64,000 nt of DNA from Fontisphaera persica (GTDB lineage: Bacteria; Verrucomicrobiota; Verrucomicrobiia; Limisphaerales; Fontisphaeraceae). Position 1 is the stretch's first letter; each line of letters opens with the position of its first letter. The stretch covers positions 2,108,001-2,172,000 of the forward strand of contig NZ_CP116615.1 in assembly GCF_024832785.1 (NCBI RefSeq), given 5' to 3'. Below are positions 41,228-50,113 of this stretch, one piece after another. The notes under the pieces are model-generated. The model was not told the origin of the DNA and searched no databases. It saw only the letters and a program-made list of their open reading frames with translations. Both the position numbers and the translations under genes were made by a program.

Positions 41228-41860
41228 TCAGGTCAAAAACTCGGCCAAATAGGCTTGCAGTTGTTGCCGCGCATAAAACAGGCGCGAGCGCACGGTGCCC
41301 TCGTTGCAATCCATGATCCGCGCGATCTCCTCGTGCGGCAATCCTTGAATGTCATGCAACGTGACCACCGTTCTATGAGTATCTGACAATTTCATCATGG
41401 CCTTGTTCAATTTTTCCTGCAACTCGGCCAGATGAATGTCCCGGCGGGGGGTTTTATCCGAGATGAGCGCCACCAGCTCAGGGTCATTTTCCACCTGGTT
41501 ATCCAAATCATTGAGGCTCAACTGGAGGCGATTTTTGCGCTGTCGCAGAAAATTCAGCGTCTTGTTGACCGCAATCCGGTACAACCAGGTGAAAAAGGTG
41601 GCATCCCCCTTGAAGGACGGCAGCGCGCGATAAGCCTTGATAAATGTCTCCTGGGCCAGGTCATTGGCGTCCTCGTGATTGGCCGTCATGTGGTAGATGG
41701 CCGCGTAAATGCGCTCCTGATAGCGCTGCACCAGTTGATCAAAGGCGTCCAAATCACCCCGCTGCGCCCGCCGCACCAAGACCAAATCATCCACTGGCTT
41801 GGGGCTGCCACCGCCCGTGGTGGCGGGGGTCGTGGCCCGGCTCGTGGGGGAATCGCTCAT
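41228..41860 (-). CDS. ECF-type RNA polymerase sigma factor
   Basis: 210 aa from the ATG at 41860 (MSDSPTSRATTP; the frame runs upstream into the previous gene, which is spurious). Region 2: VRRAQRGDLDAFDQLVQRYQ, IYAAIYHMTANHEDANDLAQ, ETFIKAYRALPSFKGDATFF, TWLYRIAVNKTLNFLR. Region 4: LNKAMMKLSDTHRTVVTLHD, IQGLPHEEIARIMDCNEGTV, RSRLFYARQQL. RpoE-like group. Encoded between the polyprenyl synthase and a membrane partner. Confidence 0.93.
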   Translation of the reverse strand: MSDSPTSRATTPATTGGGSPKPVDDLVLVRRAQRGDLDAFDQLVQRYQERIYAAIYHMTANHEDANDLAQETFIKAYRALPSFKGDATFFTWLYRIAVNKTLNFLRQRKNRLQLSLNDLDNQVENDPELVALISDKTPRRDIHLAELQEKLNKAMMKLSDTHRTVVTLHDIQGLPHEEIARIMDCNEGTVRSRLFYARQQLQAYLAEFLT

Positions 41861-41873
41861 AACCTTGGGCGCT

Positions 41874-42926
41874 TTATGCCGGATGCCGCAGGGCCGCGGC
41901 CTGTTGCGCCAGCAAATCGGCCAGCCCTTCCAACCCTTGACGGCTGGGCGAAGCCGGCAACTGCCGCAAATGCGCCTTGGCCTCCTGCAATCCCGATTGA
42001 ATGGCCGCCTGGGCCCCCTCCAGCGCTTCATAGCGGGCCATTAACTGCAACAAATCCTGCAACCGCGTCGGCCGCCAGTGCTCAATCCAATCCTGCACCT
42101 TTTGCCGCTGCGCGGCCTCCACCCGCTCGAGGAGGAGCAACACGGGCAGGGTCAATTTCCCCTTGGCCAAATCCGTGCCCAAGGATTTCCGCGCCTCGGC
42201 CTCCGAAGCAAACAAATCCACGCAGTCATCATACACCTGGTAGGCCGTTCCCAGCGCCATGCCAAATGCCCGCAACGCCTCGCGCTGGGCTGCTGAAGCC
42301 CGACTCAAATACGCTCCCATGTCACACGAGAGCGCAAACAACTCGCCGGTCTTCATCCCCACCACTTTGAAGTATTCATCCCGCGAAAAATTAAAGTTGC
42401 GCCGTTGCCGCGTCTGCAAAATCTCGCCCGCGCAAACCGTGTTGGTGGCGGCGGAAACCGCCCGGCAAACTTCCGTGGTGGGAAAACTGGCCGCCAATTT
42501 CAGGGCATGGGCAAAGAGACAATCTCCTACCAGCACCGAAATATCATTGCCCCAATGGGCCGCCAGTGTGGGCTGCCCGCGGCGCATTTGCGCCTCATCC
42601 AGGACATCGTCATGCACCAGCGTGGCCAGATGCACCATCTCAATAATAACCGCCGCCGTGACATGCGCCTCGGTCAACTCCCCCAAGGCCCGCCCGCTCA
42701 ACCCCACCAGAACCGGACGCAACTGCTTGCCCTGGCTCTGCAGCGCCTCGGCGGCGTAGGCCGAAATCTCCGGGTCAAACGCCCCCACCTGCGCCGCCAG
42801 CCGCTCGCTCACCTCCTGCAAAAAAGGGCCCACGGGCGCGGAAAGTGCTTTCCAGGCGTGGGACAATTTTGCCCCGGCTGCCGCCGGCGGGGAGCCTTGG
42901 GCCGCCTTTGTTTCGGCTGCTAACAT
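41874..42926 (-). CDS. Trans-polyprenyl diphosphate synthase
   Basis: 350 aa from the ATG at 42926 (GGGGAATG precedes it; the frame is open 58 codons further but overlaps the neighbouring gene's end). Two aspartate-rich motifs: FARM-like HDDVLDEAQMRRGQPT and SARM YQVYDDCVDLFASE; also GKQLRPVLVGLSGRAL, TVCAGEILQTRQRRNF, KTGELFALSCDMGAYL and KGKLTLPVLLLLE. Chain length (octaprenyl or heptaprenyl for menaquinone/ubiquinone) cannot be read reliably. Possibly operonic with the GT4 gene upstream. Confidence 0.92.
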   Translation of the reverse strand: MLAAETKAAQGSPPAAAGAKLSHAWKALSAPVGPFLQEVSERLAAQVGAFDPEISAYAAEALQSQGKQLRPVLVGLSGRALGELTEAHVTAAVIIEMVHLATLVHDDVLDEAQMRRGQPTLAAHWGNDISVLVGDCLFAHALKLAASFPTTEVCRAVSAATNTVCAGEILQTRQRRNFNFSRDEYFKVVGMKTGELFALSCDMGAYLSRASAAQREALRAFGMALGTAYQVYDDCVDLFASEAEARKSLGTDLAKGKLTLPVLLLLERVEAAQRQKVQDWIEHWRPTRLQDLLQLMARYEALEGAQAAIQSGLQEAKAHLRQLPASPSRQGLEGLADLLAQQAAALRHPA

Positions 42927-42991
42927 TCCCCAAAACTTAAGTGCGCTTGCCCCCCAAGTCAAACCCGGAAACCGCCAACTGCCGGCTGGAT

Positions 42992-44296
42992 TTACGCGGC
43001 TCGAACCTGCCCGACCACCTCTAAAAACATCCGGGCCACCCGCGGCATGGCATACTGGGTATGCACGGCCCGGTGCGCCGCACGGGCCAGTTGCTCCCAC
43101 CGAACGCGGTCCAGCAACAAGCTTTCCATCGCCTCGGCCAGGGCTTCCGCCCGGGGGGCTGCAATCACCCCTCCGCCTGTGGCTTCCACAATTTCCGGAA
43201 AAGCGGCGGTGGCCGGCTGCACCACCGGCACCCCTGCCGCCATGGCCTCCAATAAAAACATGCCAAAGGATTGATTGTACTGCACAGGCACACTGAACAA
43301 GGTCAATCCCTTGAAAAACGCAATCTTTTCCTCCCGGCTTACATTAGCATGAAACGCCACCTCGCCCAAAAGACCGGCCTGCGCCAGCTTGCGCTTTTGT
43401 TCTTCCACCACCGGCTCGTCCGAAGGGCCGCAACCGCCTCCAATTTTCAGCCGCGCCGGAGGCGCCTTGCCACGTTGGCGCAACTGGACAAAGGCATCCA
43501 CCAATACCGGCAGCCCTTTCTCCCGGCACATCCGGGCAAAAAAGCCAATTACCGGCGGCGAAAACTGCGCGGCCGGCGCGGGCGGATAACCTTCCAGGTT
43601 CAGCCCCAGGGGCACCACCTGAATCCGCTCCGGCGGCAGTTGCAGCCGCTCGGCCATCACCTGGGCAAACCAACGCGAAGGAGAAATGAACACATCCACC
43701 ACCCGCGCCTGGGTCTGCACCAGGCGCCAGGCGGCGCTGCGATGCGGCTCCGGCAACCCATCCAAAAAACTGTCTTCACCGGTTAACTGGCAGGCCAGGC
43801 GGGTCTGCAATTCCCGTTTCAAGCGCGGCGCCAGGCCCAACAGCAGAGCATTGGAAAGACATATCATGTCGAGTTGCCCGCGCTCCTTCAACCATCCCAC
43901 CAAGTCCTCCAACTCACACCGCTGGCGGCCCTCCTCGCCTTGCAGCATGGAAACGGTCATGTCGCCCACTTCGCTGGCGCGAGTTTTCGCCGCGCGCCCT
44001 GCCGCCCAGCGCAACAGCGCCGGTGAGGCCAGCAACCGGCGCAAGCCGCGCGGCATGTTTTGCAGCCAGGGAAATTGCTGCTCCAGAAAGACGTTGAGGC
44101 CGCCGAAGAAAACTGGCGTTCCGGCGCTCTGGTCCTCCTCGTCCAGTTTCAAGGGCAGGTACAACGGCACCATCAACGCCTGATGCCCCTGCCGCCGCCA
44201 TTCCGCCACCAGCGCGTTGTCCCGGAAGCAGTTGCCGCAATACATCCCACCGGCGCCGGGGGTAATCTGCACAATATGCCAAGGCCTCGTTCCCAC
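42992..44296 (-). CDS. Glycosyltransferase family 4-type
   Basis: 434 aa, GT-B fold. N-terminal domain with HIVQITPGAGGMYCGNCFRD and an unusual Cys pair. C-terminal domain: PERIQVVPLGLNLEGYPPAP, PVIGFFARMCREKGLPVLVD, GEVAFHANVSREEKIAFFKG and VQYNQSFGMFLLEAMAAGVP with the acidic E-x7-E-type motif (FGMFLLEAMAAG). No signal peptide or TM. The acceptor is unknown; similar 'GGMYCGNC' proteins are frequent in PVC bacteria. It starts 11 bp after ispD. Confidence 0.85.
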   Translation of the reverse strand: MGTRPWHIVQITPGAGGMYCGNCFRDNALVAEWRRQGHQALMVPLYLPLKLDEEDQSAGTPVFFGGLNVFLEQQFPWLQNMPRGLRRLLASPALLRWAAGRAAKTRASEVGDMTVSMLQGEEGRQRCELEDLVGWLKERGQLDMICLSNALLLGLAPRLKRELQTRLACQLTGEDSFLDGLPEPHRSAAWRLVQTQARVVDVFISPSRWFAQVMAERLQLPPERIQVVPLGLNLEGYPPAPAAQFSPPVIGFFARMCREKGLPVLVDAFVQLRQRGKAPPARLKIGGGCGPSDEPVVEEQKRKLAQAGLLGEVAFHANVSREEKIAFFKGLTLFSVPVQYNQSFGMFLLEAMAAGVPVVQPATAAFPEIVEATGGGVIAAPRAEALAEAMESLLLDRVRWEQLARAAHRAVHTQYAMPRVARMFLEVVGQVRAA

Positions 44297-44307
44297 GAGC
44301 CGCCAAA

Positions 44308-44982
44308 TTAGCGCAGTAAACGCTCGGCGTAAAGCAAGTCAGCCGGATAGGTCATTTTGGGATTGGGCATGGGACTGGGCACCAGCACCACCGGCTGCCC
44401 AATCAGCTCACACGCCGCCGTGTCGTCGGTCAAATTCAATCCCCGTTGCCGCGCGGCGCCCAAAGCCCGCCGAATCACCTCCACCCGGAAGGTTTGCGGC
44501 GTCTGCACCGCCCAGAGATGCGTGCGATCCACCGTGCGCCGGATGAACCCCTTCGCATCGGCCTCCTTGAGGGTATCGGTAACCTTCTGCGCGGCCACCG
44601 CCGCCCCATGCACGGCGGCGGCTTTGAAAGTGGCTTCAATTAATTCCAGGGTGACACACGGCCGCGCCCCATCGTGAATGGCTACCAGTTCCACCTCCGG
44701 ATGCAGCGCGGCCAGGCCGTTGGCGACTGAATCCTGTCGCTCCGCCCCGCCGGCAACCACTTGGAAGGGCTTGCCCAGTGAAGCTTCGGCGGCGAGAGCT
44801 TGAAACCGCGCCTGCTGCCCGTCGCGCACCACCACAATGATTTGCTGCACCCACGGGGAGGCGTCAAACTGGCGCCAGGCATGCAGCACCACGGGCTGGC
44901 CGGCCAGCGGTAGAAACAGCTTGTCCACCCCTGGCCCCATGCGCGTGCCTGAACCGGCAGCCACAATGATGGCGGCATTCAT
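44308..44982 (-). CDS. ispD: 2-C-methyl-D-erythritol 4-phosphate cytidylyltransferase
   Basis: 224 aa, third step of the MEP isoprenoid pathway. Nucleotide-binding loop AAIIVAAGSGTRMGPGVDK, then VVAGGAERQDSVANGLAAL, VAIHDGARPCV, AAQKVTDTLKEAD, VDRTHLWAVQTPQTF, and LTDDTAACELIGQPVVLVP with PNPKMTYPADLLYAE. Length normal. The isoprenoid link agrees with the polyprenyl synthase two genes downstream. Confidence 0.95.
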   Translation of the reverse strand: MNAAIIVAAGSGTRMGPGVDKLFLPLAGQPVVLHAWRQFDASPWVQQIIVVVRDGQQARFQALAAEASLGKPFQVVAGGAERQDSVANGLAALHPEVELVAIHDGARPCVTLELIEATFKAAAVHGAAVAAQKVTDTLKEADAKGFIRRTVDRTHLWAVQTPQTFRVEVIRRALGAARQRGLNLTDDTAACELIGQPVVLVPSPMPNPKMTYPADLLYAERLLR

Positions 44983-45015
44983 GCAAACCAGATGCCCCGG
45001 CCTGCGCCGGCGCCG

Positions 45016-45396
45016 TCAGTCTTTGATGGTCAGCTTGTAGGTGGGCGAAAGCTTGCTGTCCTGGCGCGGCTCAGGAAAGGCATTGACCCAATACTCAAAT
45101 TTGAACCGGTAATACACTTCTTTCTGGTCCGCCGGCACCGGAATCAGGGTCTCCCAGCGATTCTTCATCAGGCGCGTGCGCTCCATGGGATACGTCTGCT
45201 CGTTGATCATCACCAGCGGCCGGATGGAATCCTGCCGCAGCGCCTGCTCCCGGTGGTCAAACTTGACTTCCACCGGATACAAGCCGCTGGGATTGCGGGG
45301 CAAACTTGCCGGCGTGAGATTGGTGATCGTATGGCACCCCGCCGCCAGAAGGAGGAGTCCGCCCAAAAAAGCAAGCCGTGCAACGTTTCGCATCAT
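45016..45396 (-). CDS. Small lipoprotein
   Basis: 126 aa. Lipoprotein signal MMRNVARLAFLGGLLLLAAGCHT (LAAGC, Cys ~21). Mature region beta-rich: PSGLYPVEVKFDHREQAL, SIRPLVMINEQTYPMERT, KEVYYRFKFEYWVNAFPEPR, ending KLSPTYKLTIKD. Looks like a small immunoglobulin-like domain. Function unknown; similar proteins seem common in this group. It follows ispD on the same strand order but with its own spacing. Confidence 0.7.
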   Translation of the reverse strand: MMRNVARLAFLGGLLLLAAGCHTITNLTPASLPRNPSGLYPVEVKFDHREQALRQDSIRPLVMINEQTYPMERTRLMKNRWETLIPVPADQKEVYYRFKFEYWVNAFPEPRQDSKLSPTYKLTIKD

Positions 45397-45446
45397 GCGC
45401 CGCAGGGTGGCAAACTCCCCCCGCCTTGTAAAGCCGGATTCACGCC

Positions 45447-46037
45447 CTAGGGCACCATCCAGCGCGAATCATAATCCTGCCCGTTCCAGGTGAACTCCGC
45501 CCGCTTGTGCGTGTCATCCGGAAACAACGCCAGCCAGTCAAACCGCTCCACCGTGGTGATGACCACCGCAAAATTCCGGAAGGCCATCTCGTGCTCCGAT
45601 TCCACCTCCACCTGCGGCGGCAAAAACGCCGGCAAACTCGTGCCCGGCGGCAGGGGGGAAAGATAACGCAGATAATTCAAGTCCGGCCGCGCCCGCCAAA
45701 TTTCCTCCGCCACCGCGTTCTGATGATGCACCACGGCAACCGCCCGCGCCCGCAGTTGGATGCGCTCCGCCGGATCGTAAAACAACCATTCCACCCGGGG
45801 ACGCTCCTGGAGCTGCTGGATTTTGTTGGCCCGCGCATCGGAGTAAAACACCAAGGCGCGCCGCTGCGCATCGGCCGCCCGCAAAACCACCGTGCGCACC
45901 GCCGGACGACCGGCGTCCACCGTGGCCAGCGCCGCCAGATGCCACGAGTCATCCCGGCGCTCGGCGCCGGTTTCCAGTCGTTCCCAGATACCCGCCAGCA
46001 GGGCGGCCAGACTTGGCGTTGTCCAATCCATGTCCAA
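45447..46037 (-). CDS. PNPOx-like split-barrel FMN-binding family protein
   Basis: 196 aa, flavin split-barrel. Recognised by HLAALATVDAGRPAVRTVVL, ALVFYSDARANKIQQLQERP, VEWLFYDPAERIQLRARAVA, and the C-terminal W-x-x-x-RAEF-type ending (DDTHKRAEFTW, DYDSRWMVP). This matches the pyridoxamine-phosphate-oxidase-related (Alr4036-like) group rather than PdxH, which has a different C-terminus. FMN binding is likely; substrate unknown. Confidence 0.8.
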   Translation of the reverse strand: MDMDWTTPSLAALLAGIWERLETGAERRDDSWHLAALATVDAGRPAVRTVVLRAADAQRRALVFYSDARANKIQQLQERPRVEWLFYDPAERIQLRARAVAVVHHQNAVAEEIWRARPDLNYLRYLSPLPPGTSLPAFLPPQVEVESEHEMAFRNFAVVITTVERFDWLALFPDDTHKRAEFTWNGQDYDSRWMVP

Positions 46038-46195
46038 CTTCTGCCCGGCTTTTGTCAGGCAGAATAAGGTCTTTATTCCAACCCCATTGGGCGGACTTCT
46101 TCAAGCCCAAAGCTTTACCCGCATCATCTTTGATGAGAAGGGGTAGCAACCCCGGGGGGCATGGCGGCATGTGAGCCGTCCGGTTGCCAAGATGA

Positions 46196-49100
46196 TTACA
46201 TCTTGCCCGGCGAAGGCGGGGAAGGAGCCACCGGTGGCGCAGCCAAAACCTCCCGCATTTTCACGCTCAGCGTGTAAAGGTTGAAGGGTTTGGGCAGGAA
46301 ATATATGCCGTCTTCCACCACGCCTCGCTCGGCGATGATGTTGGCCGTGTAGCCGGACATGTAGAGGCACTTCAAGCGCGGGTGATATTGCAGCATCTGC
46401 TGATATAATTCGTGCCCATTCATCCCCGGCATGACCACATCGGTGAGCAGCAAATCAATGCCAGTGCGCGCCTGCCGGCCGAGCTTCAAGGCGTCCTCCG
46501 GACCGTGGGCCACCAGCACTCGATATCCCAGGCGTTCCAACTTGGTTTTCACCACCCGCCACACCGCCGCCTCATCCTCGACCAGGAGCACCGTCTCGTG
46601 GCCCATTTCGAGCCTTTTCTTGGTCTGGATGGCAGGCGCCATTGGCGCAGCCACTGGGGCCTCCTCATGCCGTGGAAAATATAGTCGAAAACAGCTTCCC
46701 TTGCCCACGTGGCTTTCCACCTGAATAAAACCATGGTTTTGTTGCATCACCCCATAGACCATGGCCAATCCCAGGCCGGTGCCCTGGCCCACCGGTTTGG
46801 TGGTGAAAAACGGCTCGAAAATGCGCTGCAACACCTCCGGCGTCATGCCGCAGCCGGTATCGCTGACCGCCAGCATCACATAATCGCCGGGCAGGCAATC
46901 CTCCATTTGCGACGCTGTGGCCTCGTCCACCGTTACATTGCGAGTCTCGATGGTCACCTTGCCAGTCCCCACGATGGCGTCCCGGGCATTCACGCACAAA
47001 TTCGTGAGAATTTGATCCAATTGTAACGGGTCAATTTTCACCGGCCATAAATTCGCTCCGGGAATCCACTCCAATCGTATTTCCTCGCCCAGGCTGCGCT
47101 GGAGCATCTTTTGGGTGCTTTCCAAGGCTTCATTCAAATTGAGCAACTTGGGCATGATGGTTTGCTGACGGGAAAACCCCAGCAGCTTGCGCGTCAACTC
47201 CGCCGAGCGCCTCGCGGCGTCGTAAATTTCCTTCAAATGACTTTGCACGGGATGGTGGGGTGGCAAATCCTCCTTGCTCATCTCCGTGTAATTCAAGATG
47301 ACGTGCAGCATGTTGTTGAAATCATGGGCCACCCCACCGGCCAGCCGGCCCACCGATTCCATCTTCTGCGCCTGCAGCAATTGCGCCTGCAACCGGTCCC
47401 GTTCCGCTTCGGCCTTCTTGCGCGCGGTGATGTCCCGCACGGTATTGTAAAGGTGTCTCTCGCCCTTCAACTCAATCTTCACGAGCGTGACCTCCACGGT
47501 CAGGGATTCGCCGTCAAGGCAGCGCGTTTCCCATTCAAAGCGGCAACCTTCCTCCTCACCCCGTTCCAAAAATTGCTGCGCGGCTTCTGCGGAAAGACGG
47601 CCATCCGGCTGTCGTTCCGGGGAAAAATCCACCGGAGTTTTGCCCACGATCTGGCTCTTGTCATGCGCGCGAAACAACCGTATGGCCGCTTTGTTGCAGT
47701 CCACAAAACGGCCGTCTTTCGTGAGCAAAATGGCGTCGGAGGAATCCTCGAACAATTTGCGAAACGTTTCCTCGCTGGCCCGCAACTCCTCGGTGCGCTC
47801 GGCTACTTCAAATTCCAGCCGCGCTTCATAACGGCGCACAAAACCTACCAGCACACCCAGAGCACTGCTAAGGAACAAACCAGCCAACCCTGTAAAAAGG
47901 CCCGCTCGTTTGGGATACAACGCCTCAAAGGCTTTTCCCCCGCAGGCAAGCACCTGGAACACCTGGCCACCAGCCAAAACGACGCCCCCATAAGCCAGAC
48001 ACCCCGGTTCTTTCTCTCCCTTCATTGAACTGATCGTAATCAGGGGTGCGGCATTCGTGGTCCCCAACACACTCCACTCCAGCGGCACCAGCCGATCGGT
48101 AATGACCTGCCGCAAAAAATCCTCCAGCCGCAACGCCGCAAAGGCATAGCCCGACAATTGGCCCGAAGGACTGTCCGAAAATACTGGCCGATAAAATATC
48201 ATGCCCATTTGCCCGGCCTTTTCATGGACCAACTGCAGCGGCTCCGTGGCCGTGGTCAGACCGCTTCGCGCTGCGGCTTCCAATGCGCGGCGCCGCCCCG
48301 GATGCGACCCACCGTCAAAGCCCAAAGCAGCTTGGTTGCCTTCCAAGGGAGCAAGGAAAGTCACCGGATAAAAGACGTCGCGCCCTGCGGCAGGAACACG
48401 ATTTCCCAAGCTGTCCTTTTCCCATATTTCAAAATCCGCCAACCCCTCGCCCCGCATTGCCTGCTCAAAGGGAAGTTTTCGCCAAGGGGATATGGCCGGC
48501 ATCCAACCCCACGCCTGCACTGCCCGGTTGTGAGTCAAGTAATTGGCATACTGTTGAAACTCCTGCCACGTTACCGATTCGCTGCCTTCAAAAAACCTCC
48601 CCAGCCCCTCCAGTTCCAAGTGCACCACATTATCCAGCGCCTTGGCCAGCGTGACCATGCGCATGGCCGACCAATGCTGCAAAACTTGATGCCGGTTGCG
48701 GTACTCGGCCTGATGCGCCAGCCAGGCGCTCAACCCCGTCAGCAGAAGGCCGCAGCCCAAAACAATGCCTGCCTCGAGATAATCCAGCCAGGTCGGCGCG
48801 CGCACGCCCATTGTTCTTCGGTGGTTAAATAACAGAGCGCTCCCCAGGAAAAACCCCGCAGTAAGCAAAGTAAAAAACAACACCGGCATCACGGCCTCGC
48901 GCATAATATTCCACTGCCACGCCCGGGCATCGTAATCCACTCCCAGCACCACTGGCACACCATCCATGCGCCCCGCATTCACCGGAATCAACGCCGTTAC
49001 CCAGGTGCCCCACCGGTCGGTGACCGGGCCTATCACTTGGGGTGTCCACCGCTTAAAAACCTCATGATAGCCCGGGGCAGCTTCAGTGTAGGCCTGCCCC

Positions 49101-49486
49101 GGCGGCGAATAATCGGGTGAGTCTGGCGGCTCACCATCCAGGAAGATAAACAATTGCCCATCCGGCCGACGGCCCAGCAAATAGACAAACCGGCAGCCAG
49201 GCTGGGCTTTTTGAAACATCTGAAACTGCGCCTTGAGCCGGGCGTACACGGGATTGTCCAAATCTTTAGCCCCGCCCATGAGGGAGCGAATGTCGTCCAA
49301 CGGCAAAGTTTGCGCCGCCATTTCCGCGGCTTCCTGAATGTTCAGCCGAAAGTAACGGTCCGTGCGCTGGACCAACAGCCCACCAAGCACCAAGCTGAGA
49401 AACAACAACGCAAGAAAGGCTATCCCAAAAAGAATCCACGGCTTGAAACTGCGTAGCTTGGCCGTTTCCGGGCGCATGACGGGCAT
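46196..49486 (-). CDS. Large membrane hybrid histidine kinase (CHASE, PAS, kinase, receiver)
   Basis: 1096 aa. TM1 ~17-39, an extracytoplasmic sensor (~40-195, with FVYLLGRRPDGQLFIFLDGE), TM2 and TM3 (~197-262), a CHASE-type sensor (~285-480, AWGWMPAISPWRKLPFEQ), TM4 (~535-555), a coiled stretch, a PAS domain (~570-700, FRKLFEDSSDAILLTKDGRF), HisKA with phospho-acceptor His721 in GGVAHDFNNML, HATPase (NARDAIVGTGK, DTGCGMTPEVLQRIFEPFFTT, GLGLAMVYGVMQQN) and a C-terminal receiver with Asp1016 (DLLLTDVVMPGMNG). Two extracytoplasmic sensor modules in series are notable. No regulator gene is adjacent. Confidence 0.9.
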   Translation of the reverse strand: MPVMRPETAKLRSFKPWILFGIAFLALLFLSLVLGGLLVQRTDRYFRLNIQEAAEMAAQTLPLDDIRSLMGGAKDLDNPVYARLKAQFQMFQKAQPGCRFVYLLGRRPDGQLFIFLDGEPPDSPDYSPPGQAYTEAAPGYHEVFKRWTPQVIGPVTDRWGTWVTALIPVNAGRMDGVPVVLGVDYDARAWQWNIMREAVMPVLFFTLLTAGFFLGSALLFNHRRTMGVRAPTWLDYLEAGIVLGCGLLLTGLSAWLAHQAEYRNRHQVLQHWSAMRMVTLAKALDNVVHLELEGLGRFFEGSESVTWQEFQQYANYLTHNRAVQAWGWMPAISPWRKLPFEQAMRGEGLADFEIWEKDSLGNRVPAAGRDVFYPVTFLAPLEGNQAALGFDGGSHPGRRRALEAAARSGLTTATEPLQLVHEKAGQMGMIFYRPVFSDSPSGQLSGYAFAALRLEDFLRQVITDRLVPLEWSVLGTTNAAPLITISSMKGEKEPGCLAYGGVVLAGGQVFQVLACGGKAFEALYPKRAGLFTGLAGLFLSSALGVLVGFVRRYEARLEFEVAERTEELRASEETFRKLFEDSSDAILLTKDGRFVDCNKAAIRLFRAHDKSQIVGKTPVDFSPERQPDGRLSAEAAQQFLERGEEEGCRFEWETRCLDGESLTVEVTLVKIELKGERHLYNTVRDITARKKAEAERDRLQAQLLQAQKMESVGRLAGGVAHDFNNMLHVILNYTEMSKEDLPPHHPVQSHLKEIYDAARRSAELTRKLLGFSRQQTIMPKLLNLNEALESTQKMLQRSLGEEIRLEWIPGANLWPVKIDPLQLDQILTNLCVNARDAIVGTGKVTIETRNVTVDEATASQMEDCLPGDYVMLAVSDTGCGMTPEVLQRIFEPFFTTKPVGQGTGLGLAMVYGVMQQNHGFIQVESHVGKGSCFRLYFPRHEEAPVAAPMAPAIQTKKRLEMGHETVLLVEDEAAVWRVVKTKLERLGYRVLVAHGPEDALKLGRQARTGIDLLLTDVVMPGMNGHELYQQMLQYHPRLKCLYMSGYTANIIAERGVVEDGIYFLPKPFNLYTLSVKMREVLAAPPVAPSPPSPGKM

Positions 49487-49600
49487 TTACATACGATACC
49501 GCCTGCGCCCTAGCAATACCGTTTTCTTGACCTCAGGCCCACCTCGCCAACCGCCCTCATGCCGGGAGGCGCTCAGCCCCATACGCCCTCCCCGCTTCAT

Positions 49601-50113
49601 TCATTCCTTACAGCGTTCAAATTGAATATCATACGTCTCCCCCAACGCTGCTTGATAATAAGTGCCCCGCAGAACATTCTCCCTGCCCGGCTCCAATAAC
49701 AAGGTGTACAGGCAGCCGGGATAACCCACATCCCGTAATTCCACCTCCACCTTCACATAACTGCCCATCCGGCTGGCCCGCGCCCGTGAAACTTGGATTG
49801 GCTGCGGATTGTAGTAGGCGGCCTCCAGGTGTCCGTCCTCTGCGGCGCGCTTGATTTCCAGGACGTAACCCCCATCCGGCCGCAACCAGCGTCCTTCAAG
49901 TTTTTTGAAACTCGACGCCTCCACCGCCACCGCGCTCAGGCTATTGGACCCATGGGCCTGCGGCACCATGGTTCGCTGCCCCAGCCTGCGGCTCCGGTCC
50001 ACCACCAGGACGGTCATCACCACCACCAGCGCCAATAAAAAAAATCCCACCCACCGCTGCTGGACCGGCGCGCTCCCGCCTTGCTTCGTCGAGGCTGCGT
50101 GTTGTTTTTTCAT
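49601..50113 (-). CDS. Single-pass membrane protein coupled to hisA
   Basis: 170 aa from the ATG at 50113, which overlaps the hisA stop (ATGA). After a polar N-terminus (MKKQHAASTKQGG) comes one TM helix (WVGFFLLALVVVMTVLVVD) and a beta-rich outer domain: LEGRWLRPDGGYVLEIKRAA, LEAAYYNPQPIQVSRARAS, YVKVEVELRDVGYPGCLYTL and LRGTYYQAALGETYDIQF. The last part resembles small lipocalin-like or 'extracellular binding' domains. Function unknown. Confidence 0.65.
   Translation of the reverse strand: MKKQHAASTKQGGSAPVQQRWVGFFLLALVVVMTVLVVDRSRRLGQRTMVPQAHGSNSLSAVAVEASSFKKLEGRWLRPDGGYVLEIKRAAEDGHLEAAYYNPQPIQVSRARASRMGSYVKVEVELRDVGYPGCLYTLLLEPGRENVLRGTYYQAALGETYDIQFERCKE

Noticed and set aside
46140-46165. 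Hairpin GGGGT-agca-ACCCC between two minus-strand genes
   Set aside because: Only 5 bp and without a T-run; not enough for a terminator call.
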